From contig NZ_CALWJJ010000002.1 in NCBI RefSeq assembly GCF_944380985.1, positions 1 through 64,000 of the forward strand: a stretch of 64,000 nucleotides of DNA. The letters run 5' to 3'. Source of the DNA: an uncultured Agathobaculum sp. (GTDB taxonomy: Bacteria > Bacillota > Clostridia > Oscillospirales > Butyricicoccaceae). Below the pieces are notes generated by a model, which was not told where the DNA came from, made no database searches, and saw only the letters and a list, made by a program, of their open reading frames with translations. The translations under genes and the position numbers were made by a program. Within the stretch, counting starts at the first letter, position 1; every line of letters starts with the position of its first letter. Below, in pieces: positions 7,342-16,177 of this stretch.

Positions 7342-10300
7342 CTTTGAAATTGTGGCAAGTTCTAATGAAAGTACGGTGGTGGCAGAGTATACACCCGAAA
7401 AAAGAAAAAGCACTGACTATCAAAGCGAAGCAGAGCTTGAACAGGATTTTATCAAGCGTCTTGTCAGCCAGGGCTATGAATACATTTCTATAAAAAGCGA
7501 ACAGGACTTAATTGACAATCTCCGTGCTCAGCTTGAAAGACTGAATAACTACACCTTTTTTGATAAAGAGTGGAACGACTTTTACAACAGCGTTATTTCA
7601 AATGGAAATGATGGCATTGTAGAGAAAACCCGCAAAATACAGGAAGATTATTTGCAAAACCTCACCCTTGATAACGGCTATGTAAAAAACATCAAGCTGA
7701 TAGATAAAACCAACATTCATAACAATCATTTGCAGGTAATAAACCAGTATGAAGAAGACGGCGGAAAGCATGATACTCGTTATGATGTGACAATTTTGGT
7801 AAATGGATTGCCGTTGGTGCATATTGAACTTAAAAAACGAGGGAACGCAATTCGAGAAGCGTTTAACCAAATCAATCGATACCAGCGTGACAGCTTTTGG
7901 GCAGGCAGCGGATTGTATCAGTATGTACAGCTGTTTGTAATCTCCAATGGTACGCATACAAAGTATTATTCTAACACAACAAGATTTCAGCATATCAAAG
8001 ATAATGCAGAGAAAAACGCAGCAAAAAAGAAAAAGACTTCTAATAGCTTTGAATTTACAAGTTATTGGGCGGATGAGAAAAACCGCACCATCCCGGACCT
8101 TGTAGACTTTACAAAAACTTTTTTTGCAAAACATACGCTGCTTAATATTTTGACTCGTTACTGTGTATTTACTTCAGAGGATTTGTTATTGGTAATGCGT
8201 CCTTATCAAATTGCGGCAACTGAAAAAATTTTAAACCGCATTATCGTTTCTACCAATCTCAAAAAAACCGGCAGAAAAGAGGCGGGCGGTTACATTTGGC
8301 ATACCACCGGAAGCGGTAAGACTTTAACCAGTTTTAAAACTGCACAGCTTGCTCAAGGATTGAATTTCATTGATAAAGTATTGTTTGTTGTGGATAGAAA
8401 AGATCTTGACTATCAGACAATGAAAGAATACGACAGATTTGAAAAAGGTGCTGCCAACAGCAACACCTCTACTAAAATTCTGCAAAAACAAATGGAAGAT
8501 GATAATGCAAGAATCATCATTACAACCATTCAAAAGTTAGATAAATTCATATCCAAGAACAAAGAACATGAAGTTTATAAAAAACACATTGTTATGATTT
8601 TCGATGAATGCCACCGTTCTCAGTTCGGAGATATGCACAAGTCGATTACAAAGCACTTTAAGAATTATCATATTTTCGGGTTTACGGGCACCCCTATTTT
8701 CGCCATAAACTCGAATAGTTCCAATGCTCCGAATATGCGTACCACAGCACAAGTTTTCGGAGGTGAGCCGGACGAAAACGGAAACAAAGTAAGACCACTG
8801 CACGCATACACCATTGTAGATGCTATTCACGATGGAAATGTCCTGCCTTTTAGAATCGATTATATCAACACGATCAAAAACCCTGAACTTTTATACGACA
8901 AGCAAGTAAAGGCAATTGACCGTGAAAAAGCTTTGCTTGATCCTAAAAGAGTATCTGAGATTACACAATACATTCTTGAACATTTTGAGCAGAAAACCTA
9001 TCGTAATCAAAGTCGCTCCTATTATGACCATAAAGTGATTACGAATGTAGAAAAAATGGCGAAGTCCAAGAATAATACGGTATCAGAGCAAAAAACAACT
9101 GCAAAAGTAAATGGTTTTAATTCGATTTTTGCAGTCGCATCTATTCCGGCAGCAATTGCATACTACAATGAATTTAAAAAGCAAATGGAGGAAACAGGTC
9201 ACAAATTAAATATTGCTACGATATTCAGTTTTAATCCAAACGAAGAAGATCCGGATGATATCTTGCAAGATGAGAATTTTGACACAAGCGGTCTTGATCA
9301 GACTTCACGGGATTTTCTTGACAGTGCGATTGATGATTATAATAAGCTGTTTAATGTTAGCTATGATACATCCGCCGATAAATTTCCCAACTATTATAAA
9401 GATGTATCATTGAGAATGAAAAATCGTGAGATTGATTTGCTGATCGTAGTCAATATGTTTCTAACGGGATTTGACGCTACTACTCTCAATACCTTATGGG
9501 TAGATAAGAATTTAAAGGATCATGGTTTGATACAAGCGTTTTCCCGTACCAATCGTATTTTAAACTCAGTTAAAACATTTGGAAACATTGTTTGTTTTAG
9601 GAACCTTGAAACAGCCACTAATAATGCCTTAGCACTTTTTGGGGATAAAAACGCAAGAGGTATGGTTATTCTAAAAACTTACAATGAGTATATGAATGGC
9701 TATGAAGATGAACACGGAAAACATATTGAAGGTTATAACGAGCTTGTAGCCAGACTGGTAAACGAATTTCCGATAAGCAGTCAAATCATCGGCGAGGATA
9801 ACGAAAAAGAATTTATCAAACTGTTTGGTCGCATTTTGAAATTGAGAAATATTTTAAGGTGTTTTGATGATTTTGAAAGCGGCAGTTCTGTATCCGTTAG
9901 AGATTTACAGGATTATCAAAGCATTTATATTGACTTATATCAAGATTATGCTAAAAAAAGCGACATTGAAAAAGAACGAATCAATGATGATATTGTTTTT
10001 GAAATCGAACTTATCAAGCAGGTTGAGGTCAATATAGATTATATTTTGATGCTTGTTGCCAAATATCACGAATCAAATTGTGAGGATAAAACGATTCTTG
10101 CTAATATTAATAAATCAATAGATGCAAGTGTTGAGTTGCGCAGCAAAAAAGCTTTAATTGAGGGGTTTGTTGCCCAAATGACAGTAAAAACAGATGTTGA
10201 AAAGGACTGGAAAGACTTTGTTAAAAAGCAAAAAGAGCAGGACTTAGAAACAATCATCAAAGATGAAAAACTAAAACACGCTGAAGCTCAAAAATTTATA

Positions 10301-10465
10301 GAAAACTCATTCAGAGATGGTGGGATAAAAACCACAGGAACAGATCTTGATAAAATATTGCCGCCAATTTCAAGGTTTTCAGGTGGTTCAAATAGAGCTT
10401 TGAAAAAACAGACTGTCATTAATAAGCTAAAAGACTTTTTTGAAAAATATTTCGGCTTAGTATAA
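7334..10465 (+). CDS. hsdR: Type I restriction endonuclease subunit HsdR
   Basis: A 1,043-residue motor and nuclease subunit. The N-terminal PD-(D/E)xK nuclease is visible as D151 followed by I-E165-L-K167. Helicase motif I (T-T-G-S-G-K-T) is at residues 324-330, and a DECH box at 424-427 is followed by F-T-G-T-P. Later motifs include L-L-I-V-V-N-M-F-L-T-G-F-D and Q-A-F-S-R-T-N-R. Its C-terminal helical region ends L-K-D-F-F-E-K-Y-F. Length and motifs indicate an intact enzyme that translocates DNA with ATP and cuts unmethylated invaders. The start overlaps hsdS, coupling nuclease translation to the specificity subunit. Confidence 0.97.
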   Translation: MNSFEIVASSNESTVVAEYTPEKRKSTDYQSEAELEQDFIKRLVSQGYEYISIKSEQDLIDNLRAQLERLNNYTFFDKEWNDFYNSVISNGNDGIVEKTRKIQEDYLQNLTLDNGYVKNIKLIDKTNIHNNHLQVINQYEEDGGKHDTRYDVTILVNGLPLVHIELKKRGNAIREAFNQINRYQRDSFWAGSGLYQYVQLFVISNGTHTKYYSNTTRFQHIKDNAEKNAAKKKKTSNSFEFTSYWADEKNRTIPDLVDFTKTFFAKHTLLNILTRYCVFTSEDLLLVMRPYQIAATEKILNRIIVSTNLKKTGRKEAGGYIWHTTGSGKTLTSFKTAQLAQGLNFIDKVLFVVDRKDLDYQTMKEYDRFEKGAANSNTSTKILQKQMEDDNARIIITTIQKLDKFISKNKEHEVYKKHIVMIFDECHRSQFGDMHKSITKHFKNYHIFGFTGTPIFAINSNSSNAPNMRTTAQVFGGEPDENGNKVRPLHAYTIVDAIHDGNVLPFRIDYINTIKNPELLYDKQVKAIDREKALLDPKRVSEITQYILEHFEQKTYRNQSRSYYDHKVITNVEKMAKSKNNTVSEQKTTAKVNGFNSIFAVASIPAAIAYYNEFKKQMEETGHKLNIATIFSFNPNEEDPDDILQDENFDTSGLDQTSRDFLDSAIDDYNKLFNVSYDTSADKFPNYYKDVSLRMKNREIDLLIVVNMFLTGFDATTLNTLWVDKNLKDHGLIQAFSRTNRILNSVKTFGNIVCFRNLETATNNALALFGDKNARGMVILKTYNEYMNGYEDEHGKHIEGYNELVARLVNEFPISSQIIGEDNEKEFIKLFGRILKLRNILRCFDDFESGSSVSVRDLQDYQSIYIDLYQDYAKKSDIEKERINDDIVFEIELIKQVEVNIDYILMLVAKYHESNCEDKTILANINKSIDASVELRSKKALIEGFVAQMTVKTDVEKDWKDFVKKQKEQDLETIIKDEKLKHAEAQKFIENSFRDGGIKTTGTDLDKILPPISRFSGGSNRALKKQTVINKLKDFFEKYFGLV

Positions 10466-10531
10466 CATATTTTATTCTACATGATGGCAAGCAACCAACC
10501 ACATCCATAAAAATCTACGAATTCTCTATGT

Positions 10532-10582
10532 AAAAAAGCCGCCAGAAGCAGTATCTCTTGGATTCGACTCTGGCGGCTTTGC
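10532..10582. terminator. Bidirectional terminator between hsdR and the DUF6061-like gene
   Basis: GCCGCCAGA (10538-10546) pairs with TCTGGCGGC (10569-10577) around a 22-base loop. A-rich sequence on the left and T-rich on the right let it serve the converging genes on both strands. Confidence 0.75.
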
Positions 10583-10585
10583 TTA

Positions 10586-10837
10586 TCAATCGAGATCTAA
10601 CTGCGGAGTCTGCGTTACGGTTCGCAGGTATTCTTCTGGATCGCCATTCAAAATCAAATCTGCATAAGACAGTGGATCGTTATAGATGAGCCAGTCCAGT
10701 TCAGACCGCTGGAAACGACTATTCGCCACCTCATCCTCAACGGCGGTACAGTTGATGGAAATCATGCTGCCGTCAGAATATCTTAGTTCAACGCAACCGG
10801 TATCCATGTTAAATTCACAGGAAAGTAATGTTTTCAT
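10586..10837 (-). CDS. DUF6061-like small protein
   Basis: An 83-residue acidic protein starting M-K-T-L-L-S-C-E-F. The ATG at 10837 has GGAGGA seven bases upstream; a longer frame to 10870 has no ribosome site. It contains a single compact unit (V-E-L-R-Y-S-D-G-S-M-I-S-I-N-C, then S-E-L-D-W-L-I-Y-N-D-P-L-S-Y). I associate this with the DUF6061 family found in clostridial mobile elements; the function is unknown. It converges on hsdR and is more GC-rich than the flanking genes, consistent with belonging to the element backbone rather than to the restriction insert. Confidence 0.65.
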   Translation of the reverse strand: MKTLLSCEFNMDTGCVELRYSDGSMISINCTAVEDEVANSRFQRSELDWLIYNDPLSYADLILNGDPEEYLRTVTQTPQLDLD

Positions 10838-10873
10838 AATGCTATCCTCCAATATAAACTCTGTCAACAAGAA

Positions 10874-10914
10874 AAACTCCCGCCCAATTCCTGTTAGGAA
10901 TCAGACGGGAGTTT
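10874..10914 (-). terminator. Orphan leftward terminator upstream of the DUF6061-like gene
   Basis: AAACTCCCG pairs with CGGGAGTTT (10874-10882 with 10906-10914), with an inner ATTCCT-GTT-AGGAAT. On the minus strand it is followed by TTTTTCTTG. No leftward gene now precedes it, suggesting that its gene was lost at the junction near 10,920-10,975. Confidence 0.6.
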
Positions 10915-10939
10915 CGTATGCACCCGAAAACCGTCAGCT

Positions 10940-10975
10940 AACAGTTGATAAGTGATTTAGTTCCTTATCACTGTT
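10940..10975. repeat. Inverted repeat at the break point of the truncated ATPase gene
   Basis: AACAGTTGATAAG (10940-10952) and CTTATCACTGTT (10964-10975) form a near-perfect hairpin with one bulged base. The right arm ends at the stop codon (10975-10977), directly before the surviving part of the ATPase coding sequence, so it may be the end of a small mobile element or a recombination scar. Confidence 0.6.
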
Positions 10976-10977
10976 AA

Positions 10978-12720
10978 GCCAAAGGAAGATTTTCTTTTAT
11001 GGCTTTTGCAACTAGTGCAAAGTGGACTACTATATATAATTGCGGTGAAGAATTAAAAACGTATGATATTATTTTGGAAAATGATAAAAAGGAAGTTATT
11101 AATTGTACAGAGCCTACAATAACAACGAAAGAAAAAACAGGTACTAAAGTAGAGTTCAATAATATTTACGGCTTGACATCAGAAAATATGGATTTTGATG
11201 TTTTAGAGCCTGTGTTGTTGAAAGAGTTTGCATGGTTTTTATATTTATTCAAAAACCGAAATGTAAATATTTATGTAAATGAAATGCTCATTGATTATAG
11301 CAAATACATTAATACTGAATTAAGTGAGAAGGTATTAAAAACAATTGATAACATTAGTTTTGAAATAAGTTTAGTAGTATGGCAGGAATCTATTAAAGAA
11401 AAATTCTGTTGTTATTATTTTGACAGTAATGATACAGTGAAGGGGAAAGAAACGACCACATTTAATAGAAATACCATAGAATTTAATCATAGCGTTTTTG
11501 TAAAATCTGTTTTTTTTGATGAAAAAAATGATGTAGAAAATCAATTAGAAACTACGCAAATAAGTTTGTTTGACTCCGAAGATGATAAGAAAACATTCAG
11601 AAAACTAAAAAAATATATATCTTCTTTTATCGAAAAGAAAATTGGAATATATATGTCTCAACGGGCTGAAGAAGCAGTAAAAGAAATGATGGAGGAAAGA
11701 AATACTTTTCCAAAATTTTCAGATGACGCTTACGGAAGAATGAGAAAGCGGGATTTAGTTAATGTAACAAAAGAAATGTATAGAATAGAACCTAAAATAT
11801 TTTATAGGCTGAAACCTATTCAAGAAAAATCCCTTCTTGGATTTTTGAATTTACTTTTGAATTCCGAGGAAAGAGAAAATGTGTTGTCGATAATTGAACA
11901 AATTGTTGAGTTATCACCGGAACAAAGACGAAATTTTTCAGATATGTTGAAAAAGACTAAGTTAGAAAATATTATAGAAGCCATAAAATTTATAGAAAGT
12001 AGATATAAAGTTATAGAGTTACTCAAAACTATTGTATACGATTTGACACAATTTGCCAACGAAAGGGATCATATCCAGAAAATAGTGGAACATCATTTCT
12101 GGCTCTTTGGTGAACAGTATAATCTTGCAAGCGCAGATCAGCGGATGAAAAAGGCATTAGAACGATATATCAATATTTTATATGGGGAAAATGATATTGA
12201 TGCGATTTTAAAAGAAGATGTTGAACAAGAACGTAGAATGGATATTTTTATGTGTAATTCAAGAGAGGCTGAGTATTCATTTGAAACAACGTTAGAAGAA
12301 AATATTATTGTAGAATTAAAAGCTCCAAAGATTACATTATCAAAGAAAGTTTTAAGACAAATTGAAGATTATATGGATTTTATAAGAAAACAACCCAGTT
12401 TCAACAGTGAGTACAGAAAATGGAAATTTATTGCTGTATGTAAACAGGTTGATGAAGATATCAAAAGCCGTTATGAAGCTTTTGCGGAAAAAGGGAAAAT
12501 AGGGTTAGTGATGCAAGTAGAAAATTATGAAGTATATGCATATACATGGGATGATGTATTTAAAAGTTTTGAATTAAGACATGCACCTATGTTGAAACGT
12601 TTGAAATATGATAGAGAACAATTAGCAAAGGAACTAATGGAGGAGGTTAAATCAGATGAAGGACGTGATAGGGTAGATGCTTTGACTAATATTGCTGTGT
12701 CGGCTACGGCAAATGTGTAA
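10978..12720 (+). pseudogene. 5'-truncated GHKL-type ATPase with C-terminal Shedu-like nuclease domain
   Basis: The frame opens at a stop at 10975-10977 and reads A-K-G-R-F-S-F-M-A-F-A-T-S-A-K-W. That looks like the glycine-rich loop of a GHKL (Hsp90/MutL-like) ATPase, so roughly the first 90-100 residues, with the N box and D-x-G-x-G, appear missing. The first ATG is at 10999 (573 codons) and has no convincing ribosome site, although GGAAGA lies at 10984-10989. The rest of the ATPase is followed by a helical linker (residues about 180-400). A PD-(D/E)xK domain follows, with M-D415-I-F, V-E439-L-K441-A-P and Q453, resembling the Shedu/DUF4263 anti-phage nuclease. It is probably a relic, but the nuclease part is intact and could be expressed. 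Confidence 0.65.
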
Positions 12721-12795
12721 CGGCTGAAAGATATTTGTTATGTCGTTTTGTGAAGAGATAATTTCATTAAAAAGGCTAGGAATATATTAACAAAA

Positions 12796-12831
12796 GGAAC
12801 AAAGGGAGACAGTAGAAAGCATCTGTCTCCC
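12796..12831 (-). terminator. Terminator of the HTH_16/sigma transcription unit
   Basis: On the minus strand GGGAGACAG and CTGTCTCCC (12804-12812 and 12823-12831) form a perfect 9-bp stem with a 10-base loop, followed by TTTGTTCC. It lies 16 bases beyond the stop of the minus-strand gene. Confidence 0.8.
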
Positions 12832-12846
12832 TGAGATCTAGTCATG

Positions 12847-13086
12847 CTACTCTTTAATTCTAACCTCAAATTTCAACATAGCCTTTACCATAGCGGTCTG
12901 GATCTCGCCTTTCCATTCTTCATCTACCTGCATGCTGACATTGCCGTTTTCGTGATAAAACGGGCGTAAGCATAGCTTGGAGATATAAGCGTCATAAAAA
13001 TTTAGGATTTCTTTGATGGATGTCTCATCTCCGCTTGACGCTTTACAGATGAGGTCAAAAGAGGGATAACCATAGTCTTTTGTCAT
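12847..13086 (-). CDS. HTH_16-type conjugative-transposon protein
   Basis: A 79-residue protein of the helix-turn-helix conjugative-transposon family (HTH_16), as in Tn916/Tn1549-type elements next to a sigma-like factor. Typical features are the N-terminal F-D-L-I-C-K-A-S-S-G-D-E-T-S-I-K-E-I-L and the central Y-I-S-K-L-C-L-R segment, then a C-terminal helix ending M-L-K-F-E-V-R. It starts directly after the stop of the sigma gene upstream, so the pair is co-translated. In Tn916 relatives such genes help control element transcription; the same is inferred here. Confidence 0.8.
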   Translation of the reverse strand: MTKDYGYPSFDLICKASSGDETSIKEILNFYDAYISKLCLRPFYHENGNVSMQVDEEWKGEIQTAMVKAMLKFEVRIKE

Positions 13087-13512
13087 TTACAATATTTCCT
13101 TTCCACTTAACATCATTTTCAATTTTTCTAAGCCTTTGTTCCGTGTATAACCAACAGCAGAACGTGATACATGGTACAGCTTGGCAATTTCTTTATCGCT
13201 CATATCATGGAAATAGTAGAGCAAAATAAACGCTCTTTGTTTCTCTGACAATTTGTTCAACGCTGTACTGATTTTTTCATCAGATATTTGAACAGTGAAA
13301 TGCAACACCGGGAATGTCGTTGCATCGCAAGAATACTTATCAACATTACCTTGCTCATTCAGCTTTGCTTCGCCCATTTCACAAAATAATACTTCCTGCT
13401 TGAAACGTCTGGTAAGCAACTTTCTCTTTTGCTTCAACGTGCCTTTTATGGTTATCATCATTAAAGCATTGAATTGTAGTCTGATGACTTCTTTAAAAGA
13501 AGATGACTTCAT
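13087..13512 (-). CDS. Sigma-70 family factor of a conjugative element
   Basis: A 141-residue sigma-like protein of the Tn916 Orf7 type. The C-terminal region-4 helix-turn-helix is clear: L-S-E-K-Q-R-A-F-I-L-L-Y-Y-F, then S-D-K-E-I-A-K-L-Y-H-V-S-R-S-A-V-G-Y-T-R-N-K. Region 2 is reduced (residues about 1-60). It lies 15 bases downstream of the ABC exporter stop on the same strand and is followed immediately by the HTH_16 gene. It probably reads an element promoter or is linked to exporter expression. Confidence 0.85.
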   Translation of the reverse strand: MKSSSFKEVIRLQFNALMMITIKGTLKQKRKLLTRRFKQEVLFCEMGEAKLNEQGNVDKYSCDATTFPVLHFTVQISDEKISTALNKLSEKQRAFILLYYFHDMSDKEIAKLYHVSRSAVGYTRNKGLEKLKMMLSGKEIL

Positions 13513-13527
13513 TCTTTCTAGTGCCCT

Positions 13528-15213
13528 TTATTTCTTTAAATGAAAATATTCTGAAAAACAAGAGGATGTATTGATAAGGTGATTAAAACTTCCCCTTTCT
13601 TTAATGTGACCATTTTCCATATAAAAGATTTCATCGTACTTATCCAATAAATTTTGTTCTAAATGATGAGTAATTGTTATGAGTGTTAAATTTTCCATTT
13701 TTAATAATCTGTTTTCAATATCGTATGCTGTCTGCATATCAATAGCAGATGTACCCTCGTCTAATATGAGAATAGGTTTGTTTCTGATCAAAGCACGTGC
13801 AACTGCAATTCTTTGTTTTTGTCCACCAGATAGATTAGAGCCATTTTCTCCGACCCGATATTGCAAGCCGGTTGGAAGTTCAGATATAAATTCGGCCAAT
13901 CCGCTGTCCTCTATAACTTTTTCAAATTGTTCCTCTGGATAATGTTCGTGTAAACAGATGTTGTCATATATGGTTTCGTCAAACATATAGATATTCTGAT
14001 GAATGATTGATGACAGCTGAACCACACTATCTTTATCCAGCATATGAAATTCCGTATCATCATATAAAATTTTGCCTTTGTATGTGGAATAATAACCAGA
14101 TAAAAGTTTAATCAGTGTACTTTTTCCGCAACCGCTTTTCCCAACGATAACGTATTTCTTACCTTTTTCAATAAGGCAGTCTATTCCGCTTAATATATCT
14201 GTTGTTCCGTCATAGGAAAAGGACAAATCTTTTGCACTTATATGAGATTGATATGTGGCTATACCTTCTTTCTGGGACAGAAATATGGAATGTTTCGATA
14301 TAATTTCCAACTTTTCTGCAATAGGGTGGACACTCTTCATTTTAGGAATATTTGTAAATATCATAATAAGTGGATTTGCCAGATTACTGCTCACTTGTAC
14401 CATTCCTAATAAAGTTCCCACAGTTATGCGTCCTGCGATAATAAAGTAAGCTGATAAGAATAAAACCACAATTTGGACCATAAGGGCTAGGAAAGCAGAA
14501 AGCCCCTCATTTAGTGCAAGTAATCTGTCGACGCTATATTTAGATTTGATTGTTTCGGTATTTGCCCTATCAAATCGTTGTATTACGGTTTTTGACATAG
14601 AATATGATTTGATAATTTCAAATCCAGACAGAATATCTTTTAAGCTGACTGTGAATTCTGCCAACTTTGAAGAAAACTTATTCTGTCTTTTTTCCAGTGT
14701 TCCACCCAGCAAACTTGGCATAAGGAACATAACTGCAATCGCTACTATTACGCAAAGTGTAACAATGATGTCAAAATAAATCATCAATACGAAAGATGAT
14801 ATAAAGATAACAGTGTATTGGACTACTTCAAACAATGGAAGTAAAAAATTGTCCTCCAGCATTTTCACATCATTTGTAACGACAGATATATAATCAGCGG
14901 TATTCTTCTTTTCAAAATCTTCTATACTGTGATTGATTGTTCCTCGAAAAACATCCGAGCGGATTTGAAGCATAATCTTACAAATCACTTTTTTGCTTAG
15001 TAACGATTGGAGATAAAGAAAAAATCCCAACACTATAAAGTAGACAATCGAAAATATAACCATTCTTATAAATTGCTGGATATTTTTATCCATAGCGATA
15101 TCCAATAGTTGCTGAAGCAGGACAGCCATAAAAACGTACCCCAGAGAAGAGATTACGCTGGTTAAAATCGTTAAGATAAATAAGAACTTGTTTTTCTTAA
15201 TATAGATACTCAT
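13528..15213 (-). CDS. ABC exporter, fused permease and ATPase
   Basis: A 561-residue half-transporter: six transmembrane segments in residues 1-320, then a nucleotide-binding domain. The Walker A motif is G-K-S-G-C-G-K-S, the signature L-S-G-G-Q-K-Q-R, and Walker B I-L-I-L-D-E-G-T-S-A. The ATG at 15213 follows AAGGAGGAAATT; a longer frame to 15318 would run into the TetR coding end and lacks a site. Half-exporters of this type act as homo- or heterodimers and expel drugs, lipids or peptides; the substrate is unknown. Divergence from normal chromosomal composition and the adjacent TetR gene suggest a resistance or efflux cargo of the element. Confidence 0.9.
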   Translation of the reverse strand: MSIYIKKNKFLFILTILTSVISSLGYVFMAVLLQQLLDIAMDKNIQQFIRMVIFSIVYFIVLGFFLYLQSLLSKKVICKIMLQIRSDVFRGTINHSIEDFEKKNTADYISVVTNDVKMLEDNFLLPLFEVVQYTVIFISSFVLMIYFDIIVTLCVIVAIAVMFLMPSLLGGTLEKRQNKFSSKLAEFTVSLKDILSGFEIIKSYSMSKTVIQRFDRANTETIKSKYSVDRLLALNEGLSAFLALMVQIVVLFLSAYFIIAGRITVGTLLGMVQVSSNLANPLIMIFTNIPKMKSVHPIAEKLEIISKHSIFLSQKEGIATYQSHISAKDLSFSYDGTTDILSGIDCLIEKGKKYVIVGKSGCGKSTLIKLLSGYYSTYKGKILYDDTEFHMLDKDSVVQLSSIIHQNIYMFDETIYDNICLHEHYPEEQFEKVIEDSGLAEFISELPTGLQYRVGENGSNLSGGQKQRIAVARALIRNKPILILDEGTSAIDMQTAYDIENRLLKMENLTLITITHHLEQNLLDKYDEIFYMENGHIKERGSFNHLINTSSCFSEYFHLKK

Positions 15214-15228
15214 AATTTCCTCCTTTTT

Positions 15229-15245
15229 ATACATGTTGCATGTAT
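15229..15245. promoter_or_regulatory. Palindromic operator upstream of the ABC exporter
   Basis: ATACATG-TTG-CATGTAT is a perfect inverted repeat with a 3-base centre, placed 16 bases upstream of the exporter start codon. Related CATG-containing palindromes occur upstream of the TetR gene at 15,939-15,983, so this is likely bound by that regulator. Confidence 0.7.
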
Positions 15246-15299
15246 GTATATTGTTAAAAATAAAATTGCCTTTCGACAATCTTATTTTCATATGCAACG

Positions 15300-15923
15300 C
15301 TAAGCGTTTTCTTTGCATAACTTGACAATTTCATCATCAATTACTGGAAGCCCTAGATTATCCATAATCGATTTGATCATTAAAAATTTCTGCCATGCTT
15401 CATCATCAGTCATGGGATATATCGTAGGTATCGACCAGAAATTCGTTAAAAGAACAAATAAATCTGCTAATAATTTTGGCTGTTCTGATTTAATAGAACC
15501 GTCTTGTATTCCTTCCTCGATCAGTTCTTGATACATAGGTGCTAGTTCTTGATTACTTTCAATCAGTTTTTTTAGAAAAGCTGGACTTCCCATAAGCTGC
15601 ATGGATGCCATACTTAACTGATGATGCTCTGTTTCATCAAAAGATGTTTTTAATACGAACTTTAACTTTTCTAATCCGTTCAGTTCTTTGTGGCTTTTTG
15701 CTTTCTCAAAGGGATTACTCTCATAAAAAAGTTTTTCACATAAAGCGTCAAATACTTCTTCCTTTGATTTGAAATGATGATAAAAAGCTCCTCTCGTCAG
15801 TCCGCCCATTTCGCTTATAATATCTAATACAGTTGTTTCTTCATACCCTTTTTCTAAAAATAATTTTAAAGAAGCGTCCAATATTTTTTGAACTGTTTCT
15901 TCTGGATATTTATTACGTGGCAA
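15300..15923 (-). CDS. TetR/AcrR-family regulator of the adjacent exporter
   Basis: A 207-residue regulator with the canonical N-terminal TetR helix-turn-helix: I-L-D-A-S-L-K-L-F-L-E-K-G-Y-E-E-T-T-V, then G-G-L-T-R-G-A-F-Y-H-H-F-K-S-K-E. The C-terminal ligand-binding domain is all-helical. The gene lies directly upstream of the ABC exporter on the same strand, separated by 86 bases that hold a palindrome. It probably represses itself and the exporter until a transported compound binds. Confidence 0.9.
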   Translation of the reverse strand: MPRNKYPEETVQKILDASLKLFLEKGYEETTVLDIISEMGGLTRGAFYHHFKSKEEVFDALCEKLFYESNPFEKAKSHKELNGLEKLKFVLKTSFDETEHHQLSMASMQLMGSPAFLKKLIESNQELAPMYQELIEEGIQDGSIKSEQPKLLADLFVLLTNFWSIPTIYPMTDDEAWQKFLMIKSIMDNLGLPVIDDEIVKLCKENA

Positions 15924-15938
15924 AAACGCATCCCCCTA

Positions 15939-15983
15939 TACATGTACTTTGCACGTATATGGTATCATGCAATCTGCATGTAT
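15939..15983. promoter_or_regulatory. Clustered TetR-type half sites upstream of the regulator
   Basis: Two palindromic segments stand upstream of the regulator: TATACATG...CACGTATA (imperfect) and CATGCA-ATC-TGCATG (perfect). Their shared CATG/GCATGTAT elements match the operator at 15229-15245, supporting autoregulation. Confidence 0.55.
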
Positions 15984-16079
15984 GTCAATGGGATTGTCCT
16001 TTTTGAAAACAGTTTATCTTTCAGTGAAGCAACAACACTCATATCCTTATTTCCTCTTGTCTACCATAAACAGAAAATG

Positions 16080-16142
16080 AAAAGCCCTGTCAAGAGCCTG
16101 CCACCGTAGGTGGTGTTTACACTCTTGATCCGGGCTTTTTAG
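16080..16142 (-). terminator. Terminator-like hairpin between TetR and XRE genes
   Basis: AAAAGCCC...GTCAAGAG pairs with CTCTTGAT...GGGCTTTTT, making a long two-part stem with flanking A and T runs. Either strand could use it; it lies just past the minus-strand XRE gene. Confidence 0.65.
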
Positions 16143-16177
16143 TTTTCTGTATCTTCTTGTAAGAGGAGAGAAGCGGT

